Assembly (NCBI GenBank): GCA_030141605.1
Contig: JAQGDQ010000371.1
Coordinates: 64,001-124,000, forward strand
Length of the DNA stretch: 60,000 nt
Direction of reading: 5' to 3'
From: Tubiluchus corallicola
Lineage: Eukaryota > Priapulida > Priapulimorpha > Priapulimorphida > Tubiluchidae
The position numbers and the translations under genes were made by a program. The notes beneath the pieces are model-generated. The model searched no databases, was not told where the DNA came from, and saw only the letters and a list, made by a program, of their open reading frames with translations. Positions 1 through 12,874 of this stretch are shown here, piece after piece. Within the stretch, counting starts at the first letter, position 1. Every line of letters starts with the position of its first letter.

Positions 1-1861
1 ACAAATGTATTTCTGCTCATTCAGATCCACTGGGTAAAAGCAATGATGAAGTCCGACGTGCTCAAGGGACGGCATTATTTTAAATTCACCGATTCACAAA
101 GATGCATGCTCTTTGAAGATGTCATTCAGCATGAGAAACACGATCAGTAGATAGAAAAGAGGCTTTGTGCAAAGTCAACAATCAATGTAAGAGGACTAGC
201 TAAATGTCTCAGGATTCATATTTTATGAATTTATATTCAAAGACCTGCTGCTTGAATGCTAAGTGAATAAAAGACAGTGAACCAATTTTTTTTCTAACTA
301 TGCCGAGTTTGTTTTGCAAAGAAGCATAAAGGCACAAACGTATGGCTTCAGGAAATGAAATGAAAAATATTTGAATGCAAAATCCTAATAAATTGTGACT
401 ATTAGTAATACTAGTTTATGATAAGCATGGCGTATTTAACAAAATTATCATTAAATCAAAGAATTTGCATCTATGACTATCATGAAATATTTCTGGTTGA
501 TCAAATCCAAAAAATGACAAAATGGTTAAAAAAATTATGCAGCACAAAATCAAAACATGTAAATAGAACATTTGTCAGAGAACAGTTCAGAAAACTTAAT
601 GAATGATCTACACCTGGTTAACTTACACAGATCATTTTACACACTATCTTATATGATCATTTTAATTTCATCAAGTGCATGTGAATAATATACGGTGTTG
701 ATTAATTTCTTCCACACTTGCACACAAAAGTCGACAAAACTTAGAAGGGCAGGGGATGAAGGAGATGGGTAGGGCACACACACTAGTGAAATGGTATACA
801 ATACCAACACCCAATGCTTCGTTGGGAACAAAATCAGTGACACTTATTAAAATTTACAACACTTGGAACTCAGCTATTCATTTGCTGAATGATCCGTCTG
901 AAAAACTATTTGAATTCCAATTATTTGTGTTTAATTCAGTTCAGTTTACAGCAGTTAATTAGCTTCTGAAAGTCTGCCTTCTAAGTGAAAGCTAAGCTTC
1001 TCTCGCAGACGTCTTTATGTAAAAACCCTTGCATGACAGACAAACGGGTTATTCAAAAACAAATTTATTATTCATAAAGGAACCATTTAGGCTTTTGCCT
1101 ATTCAAATGCTGTTCGACTGCTTCAATAAGCGATTCCAGCCATTCTGTTCGAGCCTTTTATAATTTTTGTTTGAGAAATTCTATTTTAGCTGAGTTGCAA
1201 TTGACGGGGCTCGCTCGCCTATTCACGAATAGAATTCTGCTGAAGTCAATTTGCAAGTCTAATCTGGACCCGTTGAAGCCGTGTGAGAGGACAAATATAA
1301 CAGGCTGCGTAATCAGCTTACACTGATATATTCTACAGATTATAGACAATTCACAAAGAGACACGAGAATGGTTTCCAATTTCCACTTCTAGTGTTAAAA
1401 TGCTGAATATATTTCCATCACAAATGGAAGCTTTGGATTTTGCGAGGCAGGAAGAGTTGCAGACAGCAATCTTTCAACACCAACTACTGAGCTGTGAGCT
1501 GTAAACGTGAAAGCAAACAGCTGCAGTTATTCAGAAAGAAAGCAAGCAAATGCGAACTGTAATATGGCCAAAAGTTAATGTAGATAAGACAATCATTTCT
1601 GGTCATTATCATCATCATTATCATTGTCATTTCATCATCACCATCACTGATTGTCACTATCACACCATCATAACCATCGTCATTATTGCGATTATCGTTA
1701 TTAGACAAGAAACATAAAAGTTGATATGCATAAAACAACTACATTAGAGTTTGTGGTTCAGAAAAAGCTAAAAACCTGCACAGTTCATTTTTGATTTTCA
1801 ATTCGTGTAAAATGGTTGCCATTTTTATTTGAATTTAAAACTCTCTTCTTTTTCTGACTGC

Positions 1862-1862
<1 letters not shown>
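1..1862. other. Unique AT-rich DNA, no gene seen
   Basis: I see no gene, tRNA or transposon terminus here. Short open frames exist on both strands but have no recognisable protein character. The only structure is an imperfect CAT/ATC-rich simple repeat at about 1596-1700, which decays into unique sequence on both sides. Confidence 0.6.
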
Positions 1863-1920
<58 letters not shown>

Positions 1921-1937
1921 TACTATTATTATTGTTA

Positions 1938-1998
<61 letters not shown>

Positions 1999-2022
1999 TA
2001 CTACTATTATTGTTATTATTAC

Positions 2023-2110
<88 letters not shown>
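1863..2110. repeat. (ATT)n trinucleotide microsatellite
   Basis: About 250 bp of nearly pure TTA/ATT repeat, interrupted by a few ACT and GTT variants near 1919-1945 and 1996-2025. It reads as poly-Ile or poly-Leu in two frames, which is a by-product of the triplet and not a gene. The interruptions divide it into three pure blocks, as expected of an old tract that has re-expanded. Confidence 0.97.
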
Positions 2111-2982
2111 GTAAAATTAATTTACAGTATTATCCTAGAACAAAAATATAAATTATAAGAATGTCGACAAATTTCAATACACGTCTGTCAATTGAAATTA
2201 ACTTTTCTAAATTTGAGTAAAATTCACTTTACAATCCAACAAAATCACTTTGCATCACGCTTCCATAGTCAACTGCATATGGTGCTGCCGAGACATTTCG
2301 ACTTTAGTCATTCCTCCATCTGATTATGACAGAAATTCTAATCCTGGTTTGATATTTCCCGGTGGCTGATCATTCTGCAGCCCCCTATGAGCACTTTGTT
2401 TTGCCAGACAAAATTAAGTGAAAATCGAAGTGGACGAGTATTTGCTCATTGGCATTTGTTCGGTTTGTTGACATTTTCCAGCCGACCATCTGTATGAAAA
2501 TTGCACAACTGGTACCCTCTAAGTAGTCTTGTCCGTCATAAGGGTGAATTATACGTTGTCAGTTTGACGGGCCTCTCACTCACAAACGTCTTGTGTTTTG
2601 CCTTGTTCTGCATTAATGGAGCATCGACTAACTGCCTGAAAATTTTGTTTTTGATGACCGATGACAATTCTCCTTTGACTTAAGTGGTTCCCTGTGACGT
2701 TTTGCTCAACTTTGTAATACATAAGATTCAAAAGCACTGACTTTTTTTCAAACGTATCTAATCGGTTTCTCTTCCAATGTTAAAATTATCAGTTGGTTAC
2801 CAGTTCAATTATTTTCTTCTTATTATTATTATTTTCAATTCCAAAGTTAGTTGCAGCTTTCACAAAAGTAAGACAGCTGGAAAGCGTTTTCTAGTTTTAA
2901 CTTTTATTCTGGAAAATACTTAATGGTAAATAGAATCTAATAGCTAAAAACTCAAGTAAGTGACTTTGTTAAGACTAAAATT

Positions 2983-2984
<2 letters not shown>
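2111..2984. other. Unique DNA, nothing recognised
   Basis: Unique AT-rich sequence with a short ATT run near 2819-2834. I see no coding potential, RNA gene or transposon end. Confidence 0.5.
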
Positions 2985-3024
<40 letters not shown>

Positions 3025-3276
3025 TATTTAAAGTCGGCTTTTGGGTCAACAATTAACATTAGCTCAAAGAGCTATTATCGCCGACTGTAAATAACAACCT
3101 ACAACTACATAACAGAGACTATTGTTACCCCACTTTTACCCTAAATACCACGCGTCAGGCAGGACAACAGCAAGTACCATTTTTAAAGTCTGTGGTATGT
3201 CCCGGCCGCCGGTTCGAACTCACGACCTCCCAGACGGAAAGCAGACGCATTACCACTAGACTAAACCGCCTGGTCG
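2985..3276 (-). mobile_element. tRNA-derived SINE (minus strand)
   Basis: Read on the minus strand, this starts near 3276 with a tRNA-like head. It has an A-box-like TTTAGTCTAGTGGTAATG and a very good B box (GAGTTCGAACC, plus-strand positions about 3212-3222). A ~150-bp body follows, beginning with CATACCACAGACTTTAAAAA. The 3' end is an (AAT/ATT)n tail at 2985-3022, the expected polarity for a SINE. The body start matches the plus-strand SINE at 16001, so both belong to one family or superfamily. A broadly distributed invertebrate SINE superfamily such as MetaSINE is possible, but I could not test this. No target duplication was resolved. Confidence 0.85.
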
Positions 3277-4254
3277 AAATATAATATGAATTATCAGTAA
3301 CAGTATACGTGCCACAACAGAGAAAACTAAGTCAATGTAATTTTGTATCGGAAATAGATCCTACAGAGGTCTCTTGCATAAATTACTGTGTGCTCTTGTG
3401 CTAGCAAAGATAATTATGTTGACGAGAAGGGAGCAGAAAACGTATTCTAAACAGAATCCCAAATGACTGTTGCTAACATTCATAGTCAGAAAGATCCTAA
3501 GAACAGAAAACAAGTCGAGTTGCTTTACATGAATAGAAATGAGATGAACCACCCAGGAGAACACGAAATCGATATCATGTATTTGAGCGGAAACAATGGA
3601 CTCGCGGACATTTGTTAACGCAAAAAGCAGCTTCAGCCGAATAACGGTGGCTGTAAATCAGCAAACAGTGCAGCTATGTGGTGAATTCAGTATATGGGGT
3701 GCCTTTGGTTATTATGAGTTATTGGAGAAAATACATTGTATTAGTTTTCAGAACATCGTAAACGCTGTTAATGTGTCCCACAGAAAGGATTATAAGCAAT
3801 GAGATGGGCTAGTTGCTATTGATCCAGCTTTGTCTGAAACGTAACGAGGGCAAGTTCACAAAAACAAGACAGCATAATAAAGGCACTTAAGAGTTACAGA
3901 GCTTAAACATTTTGTTTATACTGTATATCCGAATGTTTTAACTGAGTTGAAACAAAAAGGCTTTTATGCCTGAATATATCCGCAAAGTTACTAAAGGGTT
4001 ATCCCTTCTTCGAATGCAGAACAATGCTTGTAATCACGTTTGATAATACTTTTATTGTATTCCAAATAAGTGGACAATTTTAACACTTCATAATTTAATA
4101 AAACAATCGTTCGTTTTTAACTTCATTCTCTTACTTATTGGAAGTTTGGAAATTTGATTTTTTTTTACCTTCCGGGGTCACTATCCAATCATTCAAGCAG
4201 TATTGTCGCTACTAAAAGGACTGAAAAATGGCCACACGTGGAAAGCAAAAGAGA
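3277..4254. other. Unique DNA, nothing recognised
   Basis: No gene or repeat recognised. A 68-codon frame at 3596-3802 has no recognisable features. Confidence 0.5.
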
Positions 4255-4447
4255 CCGTTAAATACTAAATTTGCAAATCGATTCTGATTGCTTTAGTTAA
4301 CAATGTCTATTACTAAAGAGAATCTTATAACGAAGTTTGCAAACGAATTTTACATTATCATGTTCAGTGAGTAATCTAAAAAAGAATTTTATACTCGAGT
4401 TTGCAAATGAATTTTACGTTATTATATTTAATGAGTAATCTATAAAA
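4255..4447. repeat. Diverged ~64-bp tandem repeat, 2-3 units
   Basis: Two clear units (about 4320-4383 and 4384-4447) share the order AGTTTGCAAA, GAATTTTAC and GAGTAATCTA. A weaker upstream unit carries AATTTGCAAATCGATT at about 4267. Divergence between units is roughly a quarter of positions, so this is an old local duplication. Confidence 0.7.
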
Positions 4448-5329
4448 TAATAGACTGTGTTAGTCAAATTACTAGAAGTTGTCTACATCACATAACCAAT
4501 ATTTGAAAGTGTTGTGAAGCAAGTTATGTAATTTGCATTTAAGGGCCATATCCGTTCCTAAAGTCCACACTGAAATAAAGTTACACTAGGACAAACTTGG
4601 TATACCTAGGTCCCTAGAGGAAATAAACTTGACCAAATATGACCACTTGACCAATAGTGACCAAATATGGTTAAAGAAGTTGTTGCTTAACACCACAAAC
4701 TCGGCTTGAGTTAAACAAAAACTGGAAAATATACGAACATTTTTTACAATTTTTCATATTCATTTGTCACTAGGCAAAAGTTTAGTTAGGTAACGATAAC
4801 TAAGTGATCAATGGATTAAATTATTGCAATTTAGAGTATAAAGATTATCATTTCATTCAATGCAGCACGTATATAAGAAAATTCTCAATTAAATATCATG
4901 CCCCCTCATATGAAGTAATATTCCATGGGTTGTTAGATTATCAAAATCTGTATGAATCTTTAAATCAATATATAAAAAGTTTATTTTAAATCTCTATTTA
5001 TAACTAGATAATTCTAAAGTAAGAACTTAAGTCACAGCAGTGTAATGTTTCCTTGGAACAAGTAGTAGCTTTTAATCTTAGAATAGTAGTGTACAATCAC
5101 TAACGATTAACAACTAAAATAAAATTATTATAAGAACACTTATGGGTGGCCTGCCATAAGCCACAGCTTCTTAGGTCTCCCTTCATTATTTTTTTTAAAC
5201 AGTGATCATTTTCACCTAATTATTTATTATTTTGATTAGATGATGTACTTCAATATTGTGTTTCAATTAATGTGATTATGATACGTGTTAAATCAACAGA
5301 TTGTTTTGAATTGAATTGAAGTTTCTATG
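4448..5329. other. Unique DNA, nothing recognised
   Basis: AT-rich unique sequence. A short TGACCA-containing motif is repeated at 4630-4670 (GACCAAATATG twice). No gene seen. Confidence 0.45.
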
Positions 5330-5820
5330 CTTACTGTGCTACTGATGATTCAAAGATTCATCGTCAGCAGCAGCAGCTATCATCTGCGCATGTGCACACC
5401 ATGCCTCTCGAATTTGCATGCCTGTCCAAACCTAACATTTCCGCATCCATGCTCAGACAAAATAGCGCTCAGGGAAAGAGAATTTTTTATCGTCCATCAA
5501 TGTGGCACTTTGCAAATTTTCTACTACTCTTGCATTGATTAGCCATGCAAGAGCGCAGCAGCTTCTTCAGCCCAGCTGAACAAAAGAGCTCGCACTGCTG
5601 CGTTCTCATTGCGTAATGCAGGCGCTCAGCAGTTAGAGATGTTTTATGTCCAAAAAATGCATGATAAAAGAGCTCTGATTCGCTTGCCATGGCTGGAAAG
5701 GTAGATTTACTAGAGATACGATGACTCATCTTCAGATGTAATGTAATAAGGGTGGATCCATTCTTCTTAGACACAATTTCACCTCTGTAATTGTTCGCGA
5801 AACACTTCAATGTACAACAC
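5330..5820. other. Candidate conserved non-coding block
   Basis: Locally less AT-rich and free of recognised repeats. It contains E-box and homeodomain/POU-like words such as CAGCTG, TTTGCATG and ATTAGCCATGC. A 107-codon minus-strand frame (5487-5810) covers part of it but shows no domain I recognise, and its composition is unremarkable. Regulatory function is inferred from composition alone; a cross-species alignment would decide it. Confidence 0.25.
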
Positions 5821-6094
5821 TGTGTGGAGTTAAGTCACCTGTGTTTTATATATAAATTTCGAAATGTTTTTACTTTTGGGTTTATGCCAAAAATGTAAAA
5901 GAGAAACATGTTTAGCTAACCAGTGTTTGAATCCGTGGTGACATTATTCGCTCTAGGCAAAAATCGGGAAAACAATTCTAGCTTCATAACCTACATTCAC
6001 TTTATATCTAATTAGATCTAAGATTAGATCTAATTTTACATCTAATTCACACATTCTCTTAATTGGTATGCTAAATACATTACACCGTGAACTA

Positions 6095-6559
6095 TTAACC
6101 CTTTCATACCCGTTGTATCCCGTGGGATACGAGAATATTTTCTGCCTTTAAAATTAATAAAATTTTAAAACTGACAGTTATTTGATCTATTAATAGTTAT
6201 TTTGATTTAAGCCAATAACAATAGACTAAAAATGGTGATAAAATGGCAAACTAGAAAATCTACATAGCTTAAAAAACTGCGCAAGGTACAGTACTTTAGA
6301 GACACTTTGAAGAGATCAGCATAGCATGCATACTAAATGTCTTAAATACTATAAATAATTATCAGCAGTTGCAAAATGAAGCACATTTTATGTTTCCATT
6401 GAATCCCAATGGATACCGTGGGATACAGGCTATATTTAGCACGCGGGCACAGGTAGAAAAAAATAATTATTATGTGTAAAGAAAATGGACATACTGAACA
6501 AAAGTACCAAATCAAAAATTTTCCTTATTAAAAAAACAATTTGGGACTGAAAGGGTTAA
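6095..6559. mobile_element. piggyBac-type MITE with TTAA target sites
   Basis: The element occupies 6099-6555 and is flanked by TTAA at 6095-6098 and 6556-6559. Its ends are CCCTTTCATACCCG on the left and GGGACTGAAAGGG on the right, so the termini are inverted CCCTTTCA/TGAAAGGG as in piggyBac elements. Near the left end is a self-complementary motif (GTATCCC, two bases, GGGATAC at 6115-6130), which recurs partly at about 6411-6426. At 457 bp it is far too short for a transposase and no transposase frame is present, so it is non-autonomous. Confidence 0.85.
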
Positions 6560-7135
6560 CAAATGACAGATTGCAAGAGACAATCGAATCTTTGATACAT
6601 GTAGACCATAGACCTACTAGTTTTGTTTTCGTAACGTGGTTTCAAACGTGTTCATTCAACAAACATTTGCGTGCTTTGCTTTGCATGTATATGTCCCTAT
6701 ATTAACGAATCAATGCTTATGTTAATAACGTCGCGCACACTTATATTTTCTGCCACTGTTAAACTAATTAGTGCAGACGAACACGAGCAAGACGTATGCA
6801 TAATAAATGAACGAATACTGTACGTGGTCTGTAAGTATTCATCAGTTGCAAATTAGCTCAATCGCATTAAGGTGTATTTCTCAACTGGCCTGTGTTACCT
6901 AGATTGACAGGTGTAAACAGTGTGAATATGATTTAGTTCACTGATGAAGAAAGTTAATCTAACAAATGACCTCTAATGACTCGTGAAGTTCGAAGATCTC
7001 GTTCAACCAAATAGCGCCTAATTAAGACTTTGCACTCATTAATTTAGAATTATTGATTGGCCTTCATTGTTTTGAGTGGTCTACACGTGCTGCCTGTAGG
7101 ACAAAAAGAGAGACGGGACCTTGCTTATACATTTT

Positions 7136-7405
7136 AACGCGCTGTAAATGAGAAATAAGCATTCAGCGGCAGTGCGTACATAATGTATGTAGTTGTGGTA
7201 GGACGGGAATCCAGCTATTTTCAAGCTCAATCCTCTAAAATCAGTCACAAAACTGCTAGAAAGGCGTGTTCAACGCTCTGTAAATGAGAAATAAGCATTC
7301 AGCGACAGGGCCTACGTAATGTAAGTAGTTATGGTAGGACGGGTATCTAGCTATTTTCAAGCTCAATCCTCAAATCAGGCACAAAACCGCTAGAAAGGCG
7401 TGTCC
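7136..7405. repeat. 136-bp tandem duplication
   Basis: Two adjacent copies begin at 7136 and 7272 (AACGC followed by CTGTAAATGAGAAATAAGC). They remain alignable through GGTAGGACGGG and CTAGAAAGGCGTGT, with about 90% identity by eye. The core around GTGGTAGGACGGGAATC resembles sequences near 15116 and 44765, so this is a local duplication inside a dispersed repeat. Confidence 0.9.
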
Positions 7406-7554
7406 TAATCAATGTGTAAATACAGTTGCCCAGACAAGACGAGCGAAGTCGTGCCAGAATCAGCATTTTGAATGAAACAGCCCAGAGCAAGTTGTGACCC
7501 AGGCAGGTTACCCAGGTAGGTCATGTGCGATGAAGTTCACACGGGACACGGGTC

Positions 7555-7960
7555 AGTTCGTATTTTATCGAAGCAAAATGCAATTCCTAGCATGACAAAG
7601 TCAGTAAAATACTGACAATACAAAAGTCAGGCAATACTATGACCTTGAAAAAAGGTCATTTCAAGGTCAAATTGCGTTGATTTCGTTGATGTGAAGGGTG
7701 ATTCCTAGACAATTAAGCATGGTGGATTCAACGAAAACAAAATTATGATCTTGACAGAAAAAAAATCATTTCAAGATCAAATAAAGAAGCAATTAATTTA
7801 AATGAAGTGCAAATTCTTAGGCAATTACGCATACGGAATTCGATTTAAGCAAAAATATGACCTCCAAACAAAAGCTGACACCATTTCAATGTCAACGAAA
7901 GAGCAGCATATCTCACTTAAATAAAATGCAATGCCTAACTGCAATTAAAATTCCGTTTTT
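7555..7960. repeat. Degenerate ~108-bp tandem array with AAGGTCA-type half-sites
   Basis: Four diverged units can be followed by the recurring order TATGACCTTG or TATGATCTTG (about 7637, 7744, 7856), then TTTCAAGGTCA or TTTCAAGATCA, then a TGCAATTCCTAG-like word. The unit at 7637 holds TGACCTTGA, AGGTCA and TCAAGGTCA within about 35 bp, that is, inverted and direct nuclear-receptor half-sites. Dispersed repeats rich in TGACCTTGA/TCAAGGTCA words are, to my knowledge, common in mollusc genomes. Whether these sites bind receptors is unknown. Confidence 0.65.
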
Positions 7961-9224
7961 ACGTAATTTACTTAGCGTTCACGATGCTTCATCACCTTGT
8001 GTGGTTCAGAACACTAACTTGCGTAAATCAAGAAAAAAATAAGACTCCACTCAGAGCCAAAGCTCTTGACACACTTGATGAGCAGGCCACCCAATATGCA
8101 TCGATTTTAATGCCAGTCAGCCATCAAGGAAAATTACAGCTAATTAAATAGTTTAATAAATAATCTGTTTCCCACATACTTGTCACCAATCTTCCGGATC
8201 GGGAGCATACATTTTTATGGGATTTTTCCCCATCCTGGAGCAAATGTTTACCTATACCTTTCCAAATATTTACAGACATGTGTCGAATTGATGGGGTATT
8301 GGTCACGCCCCCAGTGCACCCATCAGAGAAGATGTTGAAATAACATGTGTCCTTTCATGCATAAATATTTTACATGATCATAAATCATTTGAATAGTGCA
8401 TGCCATAGAGCACAATTTCACCCGATTGCTCTGTCTTTGCTGAACAACTACTCCCAATTGACTACTCAAAACGTTGCCTTGTGTCAGCATCGTGATTACC
8501 CGAAATTCAAATTCTGACTTTTATTTGCACTGAATCGAAACGGATGAATACTTTATGGCGGCTATTACATATTTATGAGCGCCTGGCAAATTGCTCCTCA
8601 AGTTGAATCTTTCAAGCTCGGGAAATATTTAGGCCATTAAATATGAAAAACGCCAAAACACGCAAGAGATAAAGTTGATCGCAAATGGCATGGGTGCTCA
8701 GATTTCATTGTTCCACAATGCGGGGTCTGCACAAACAATGTCTTACAAGTGCGTGTTGACAGGCCACTTTGCCTGGCTTTAACCCTTTTAGCGTTTGTCT
8801 ACGTCTGTTCATCGAACAGCGCCATTTGAGAAGAAACTGCAACAAAGACGGTTCCATTAGCGGTGAATGGAATTATTTAAATGTTATATTCGATGGTTGT
8901 GTAGTGGATGATTACTTAGGGAAATAAATACCTATTAGTGAAACAATATGGGTATCAATTGCAGGATCAACAGTACACAAGCATCATAAGATGACAAGAG
9001 ACAGCAGCTTCCGAGAAAGAAAAACGATTGTAGTGCCGTATTTATTACTTAGGTACGTTTGTCAGCACAGAAAATAGTACTATGCCAATGCAGAAAAGAG
9101 TAGTACTATACGGATCCAAGGGCCAGGAACACAACATCTTAATTCATAGGACTAGGACGCAGTGATGAACACCTTAACAAACTTTGGAAGCTATTTATAC
9201 TGTTATTATTTTGTCATCTGTTGG
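7961..9224. other. Unique DNA, nothing firm
   Basis: No gene recognised. A TTAACCCTTTTAGCG word at about 8780 resembles a piggyBac left end, but I found no matching right end. Confidence 0.4.
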
Positions 9225-9330
9225 TTTACCACATATACTAAATAACATACAAGATATAAGAAGGAAAGATTAAAATTTACCACATACACTAAATAACATA
9301 CAAGATATAACAAGGAAAGATTAAAATTTA
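9225..9330. repeat. 51-bp tandem duplication
   Basis: Two nearly identical copies starting at 9225 and 9276 (TTTACCACATA, then ACTAAATAACATACAAGATA). They differ at only a few positions, so the duplication is young. Confidence 0.93.
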
Positions 9331-11279
9331 TCTACGTACATACTATCAGTGTCCTTTGATATTGCACTACATATGTACGAAATAAAATGTATGTATATAT
9401 TATGTGAACAACATGACAAGGGCCAATCTGAAATAGTTGGCACCGACAAGAAATAGATTAACGATTGACCAAGACACCACCTAAATTCTAGATTCTAAAA
9501 CAGTTAATTAAAGAAATGAGTTCAGCATTTTAGCTAATCAAGCTAATTGTATAAATCTAGCAATTCGGTCGCCAAGTCACTCCAATCTGTTTGATTAATT
9601 CATTGCTAAAACCGATGACTAATGCCCATAAAAGGTGCGAACAGTTGAACCTCCCAGACGCCTGTGACTGGGTAACAATTGCGTCCTTACGATGTAGGAT
9701 TCAATGTGCTAGCAAACACAAGAGGTCGCTTTTAGACATTGTAAAAATTTAGGCTGCAAATTTAGGAGCATGAACAAAAACAAGACAAAGAGGTGCCCTA
9801 TAAATGAACAAATGCTATCACAGTTTTGCGTAATGTACATTTCCTTATTTAGAGTCAACGTATTTTGTCTGGTAATCTCACTCCTTGACTACACTTGCTT
9901 TTGATAGCTCTGTCTTGTATCTAATTATTGTAACTGCGCCCAGTTGCCATGGTGATTTTTGTTTTTATTTATTCCTATGTCTGCCATCGAAACAACAAAA
10001 ATCCCTTGGGGTACTAATAAAAATCTTAACTTTCAGACATATTCAGTCGCAAAGCGAGGAGCCACCCAATCTCTGTTAGAATAATGACACCACAATAATT
10101 ACGCATGCGGTTTACTAAGCTTAATCACGGTTGTAACCCAAGTCTCATTAGCAAATTGTTATTAGCTGTCAGAAATCAAAAAGCCTATAGTATTGCTACT
10201 AGTAGAGTGCTTACAGTCAGGCATAGTGCCATACTGAATTTGAAAACATTTGGATACTTATATGGTGCAAAAATCTTCCCAGCTGAAATGTCAATTGCAA
10301 AAGGAAGACAGGGTGATTTTTCATCTACTACCCCATTTTCAAGTCCCATAAAAAGTATACATTTTAACACAATTGATACTGGAAAAGCGTTTCTGAATTA
10401 AATAATAGATTAAAAACTTAATTAACCACGACCGAGCCCGACTATTGATGACATCACATACCAACATAATTTTCAAGAGCAAAAATATTCCACGAGCGTG
10501 TTGCACGTGTTTGTGAAAGCGAAAATTGAAGTAAAGTGGTACTGTAACATATTCAGTGTGTTGTACTAAAACAAGGCATGTTTTAAGACGAAAATTCAAA
10601 TTTCAAATTTACAGCTGTGCTCGCACATGAGCTGTCGAACGTGCGTAGTTCGTCACAAACAAACACATCTGAACTGAGAGGTACAGCACCTGTTTTTGTA
10701 TGCATTTCCGGAATGAAGGCTCTAGTACCCGTCTAAATAGCGAATGGCGAAATGCATGTAATAGCGAAGAACTAGTGGTGCGAACGAGAAATTGTGTTTG
10801 TGTGGTAATCGTTCTTTCACTAAGTCATTTTTTTAAAAAAATAGTATGTTTCCTTTCAATATTTTAAAGAGTAGATTGTTTTGAACTGCAGATTAAGATT
10901 GAGTGCAGTTTTGCTTTAATCTGTTACCAACGAGGGTATCTTATTTCTACAAATGTCGTATGACATATTCCTATAAGCACGTTATTGTTTATACGATATT
11001 TATAGTAACATTAATATATTTATTAAATTCAACATCAGTTTTTTAAGTTTTTTTTATATATCAATATTTCGAAATCCTTTGCTTTTATAAAGCTTGATGA
11101 CTCAGTCCTATTTCATCAACGTTTCTTTGCTGAACACGTCAAAGCTTCAGCGTTAAACCTATGCTTAACTTAATGATAATTACCAGGCAGCAACGGTGAA
11201 ATTAGCATCAAAAACCAACCTTTCCAGTCCCTTGCATTAAACACAATCAGACGTACGGTTAGGTAAAAATACATCTATC
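9331..11279. other. Unique DNA, no gene supported
   Basis: Frames of 98 codons (10105-10401, plus) and 86 codons (10339-10599, minus) overlap each other and have no recognised domain. I treat both as chance. An X-box-like site lies at 9943-9956. Confidence 0.45.
9943..9956 (-). promoter_or_regulatory. RFX X-box-like site
   Basis: On the minus strand the sequence is ATCACCATGGCAAC, matching the RFX consensus RYYNYYATRRNRAC at every position. About two such matches are expected by chance in 60 kb on both strands, so this single site is weak evidence. Confidence 0.25.
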
Positions 11280-11720
11280 TCATTAGTGAAACACGAGGGC
11301 TAATCAAAAACTCCTATAATATAATTACTCGGCGGCCTCTAATTCCGCTAAAACAGCCTAGAATTAATGTCGCTTCTCGTCGCTGTAATGCTGACATTAA
11401 AGCGGCAGAATATGCCTTATTTTTTGCCAATACGGCCACTGATACAACGATTAGGTAGAAGCTAATTTGCGATCAGCCGCATGGAAACAATGAAAAAGAT
11501 GAAGTAAATTTACAGAGGGTTTCTATTAAAGCAGGTAATTATTCTGCCTCGTTCCATCATAACAGCCTGGATTACGCTTCTCTCCTGCAGGAAATGAATT
11601 TCGCCAGCGCCTATCTGCTACGCGAACGCACAAAGCAGCAAAAATAAAACTAAAACGAATAGAAAACGGTTGGCATTCAATTTTTGGATCGCCGCAGATC
11701 AGGTTAGGGAGAACGATTTC
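11280..11720. other. Candidate conserved non-coding element
   Basis: A repeat-free block with more balanced composition than its neighbours and many homeodomain-type cores (GGCTAATC, ATAATTACT, GGTAATTATT, GGATTACGC), plus CCGC and CAGC words. It has no open frame of note on either strand. This texture is typical of cis-regulatory elements near developmental genes. The call is inference from appearance only. Confidence 0.3.
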
Positions 11721-12874
11721 ATTTTAGGAAGTCATTTGTTTGAACGGATGCACGCAAATTACGGGATATCAATTGAATTCAAAGTAGGTAAGGAGAGTGA
11801 TGTATGTCTAACGGGGTACAACCGCTAGTTTAGAGTCAATAAAACGAATCGACTGAATCCCAGTATAGAGCAAATTGAGCTATGCGTACTAATGATGGAA
11901 CTCGTGCGCTTCAAATAGAACAAAATAACAAAATAACTACAAAAGCACAGATAGCAAGTACCAAGCGCAGGGATGAGAGTGACAAATTGTAAAAAACTCT
12001 GAAACAGGCCGGGGGTTTTGGGGCCATCTAGGGCCCCAATGGAGTTCAAGGGGAGCCAGCAACAAATTGCAATTTTGTGCCCATAGAGAGCCTCTAAGTG
12101 GACTTAAAATATCAATTACCTTGTTTCATGCATAATTTAAAATACCCAACTATCAAGGATACATGATACCTAATTGTCTCAAAAACGCCTAAGTACTGGC
12201 CGCTCCTATGCAAAAGTATATAAAAACTGTCCGCAATTGACTCAAATAACTCCGCACAATTGTTTCTATATTTTTATACATAGATATATACACGTGGTTA
12301 CACTGATGTACGTGATGTAAACAAAGTGACGGCCTGCCACCTAGCGGTCAGCTTGTCAAATAATGCACTGGGTCCGTAAAAACTTTCTCAACGAATTTAC
12401 GCGATTTACAAAAATGGCACTACTGGTCTTCCAAAAACTCAGAATTCCGCGTATCCGCAGAAAATTCTCATCCCTGCAAGCGACGTGATAACCCATGACT
12501 GAAATCTTAAACAATTGTTCAAGAAAGGTAATCAGATGAATCTGATTTAGGAATTTAACAGGGAGCATATCGCATGTCAACTCACTGACTCACCGTATGG
12601 CTAAGTTTCTTTAGTTTATAATAACTTGTATAACAAAGTAGCCAAAAGTATTATAGTGGTAAGAATTTGTAGATGACTAATGATTCCTGCTTCTGTTGTT
12701 ACAAAAACCACTAAACAAATAGTTCGTTCACAAAGAGGCATGGGAATGGGAATATTCAAAATCAGACAGCCTGTTTCACTTAGTTTTAACGCAATTTTCA
12801 ACGTATTCAACCTGTCTGCTGACAAATTTTTAATTCACTGTCATAAGAGCCCAGACAAACGTTTTAGAAGCTGT

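Noticed and set aside
1829-2158. Poly-Ile and poly-Leu frames
   Set aside because: Products of an (ATT)n microsatellite.
10105-10401. 98-codon plus-strand frame
   Set aside because: Overlaps antiparallel frames and has no known motif. Chance frames of this length are expected in 60 kb.
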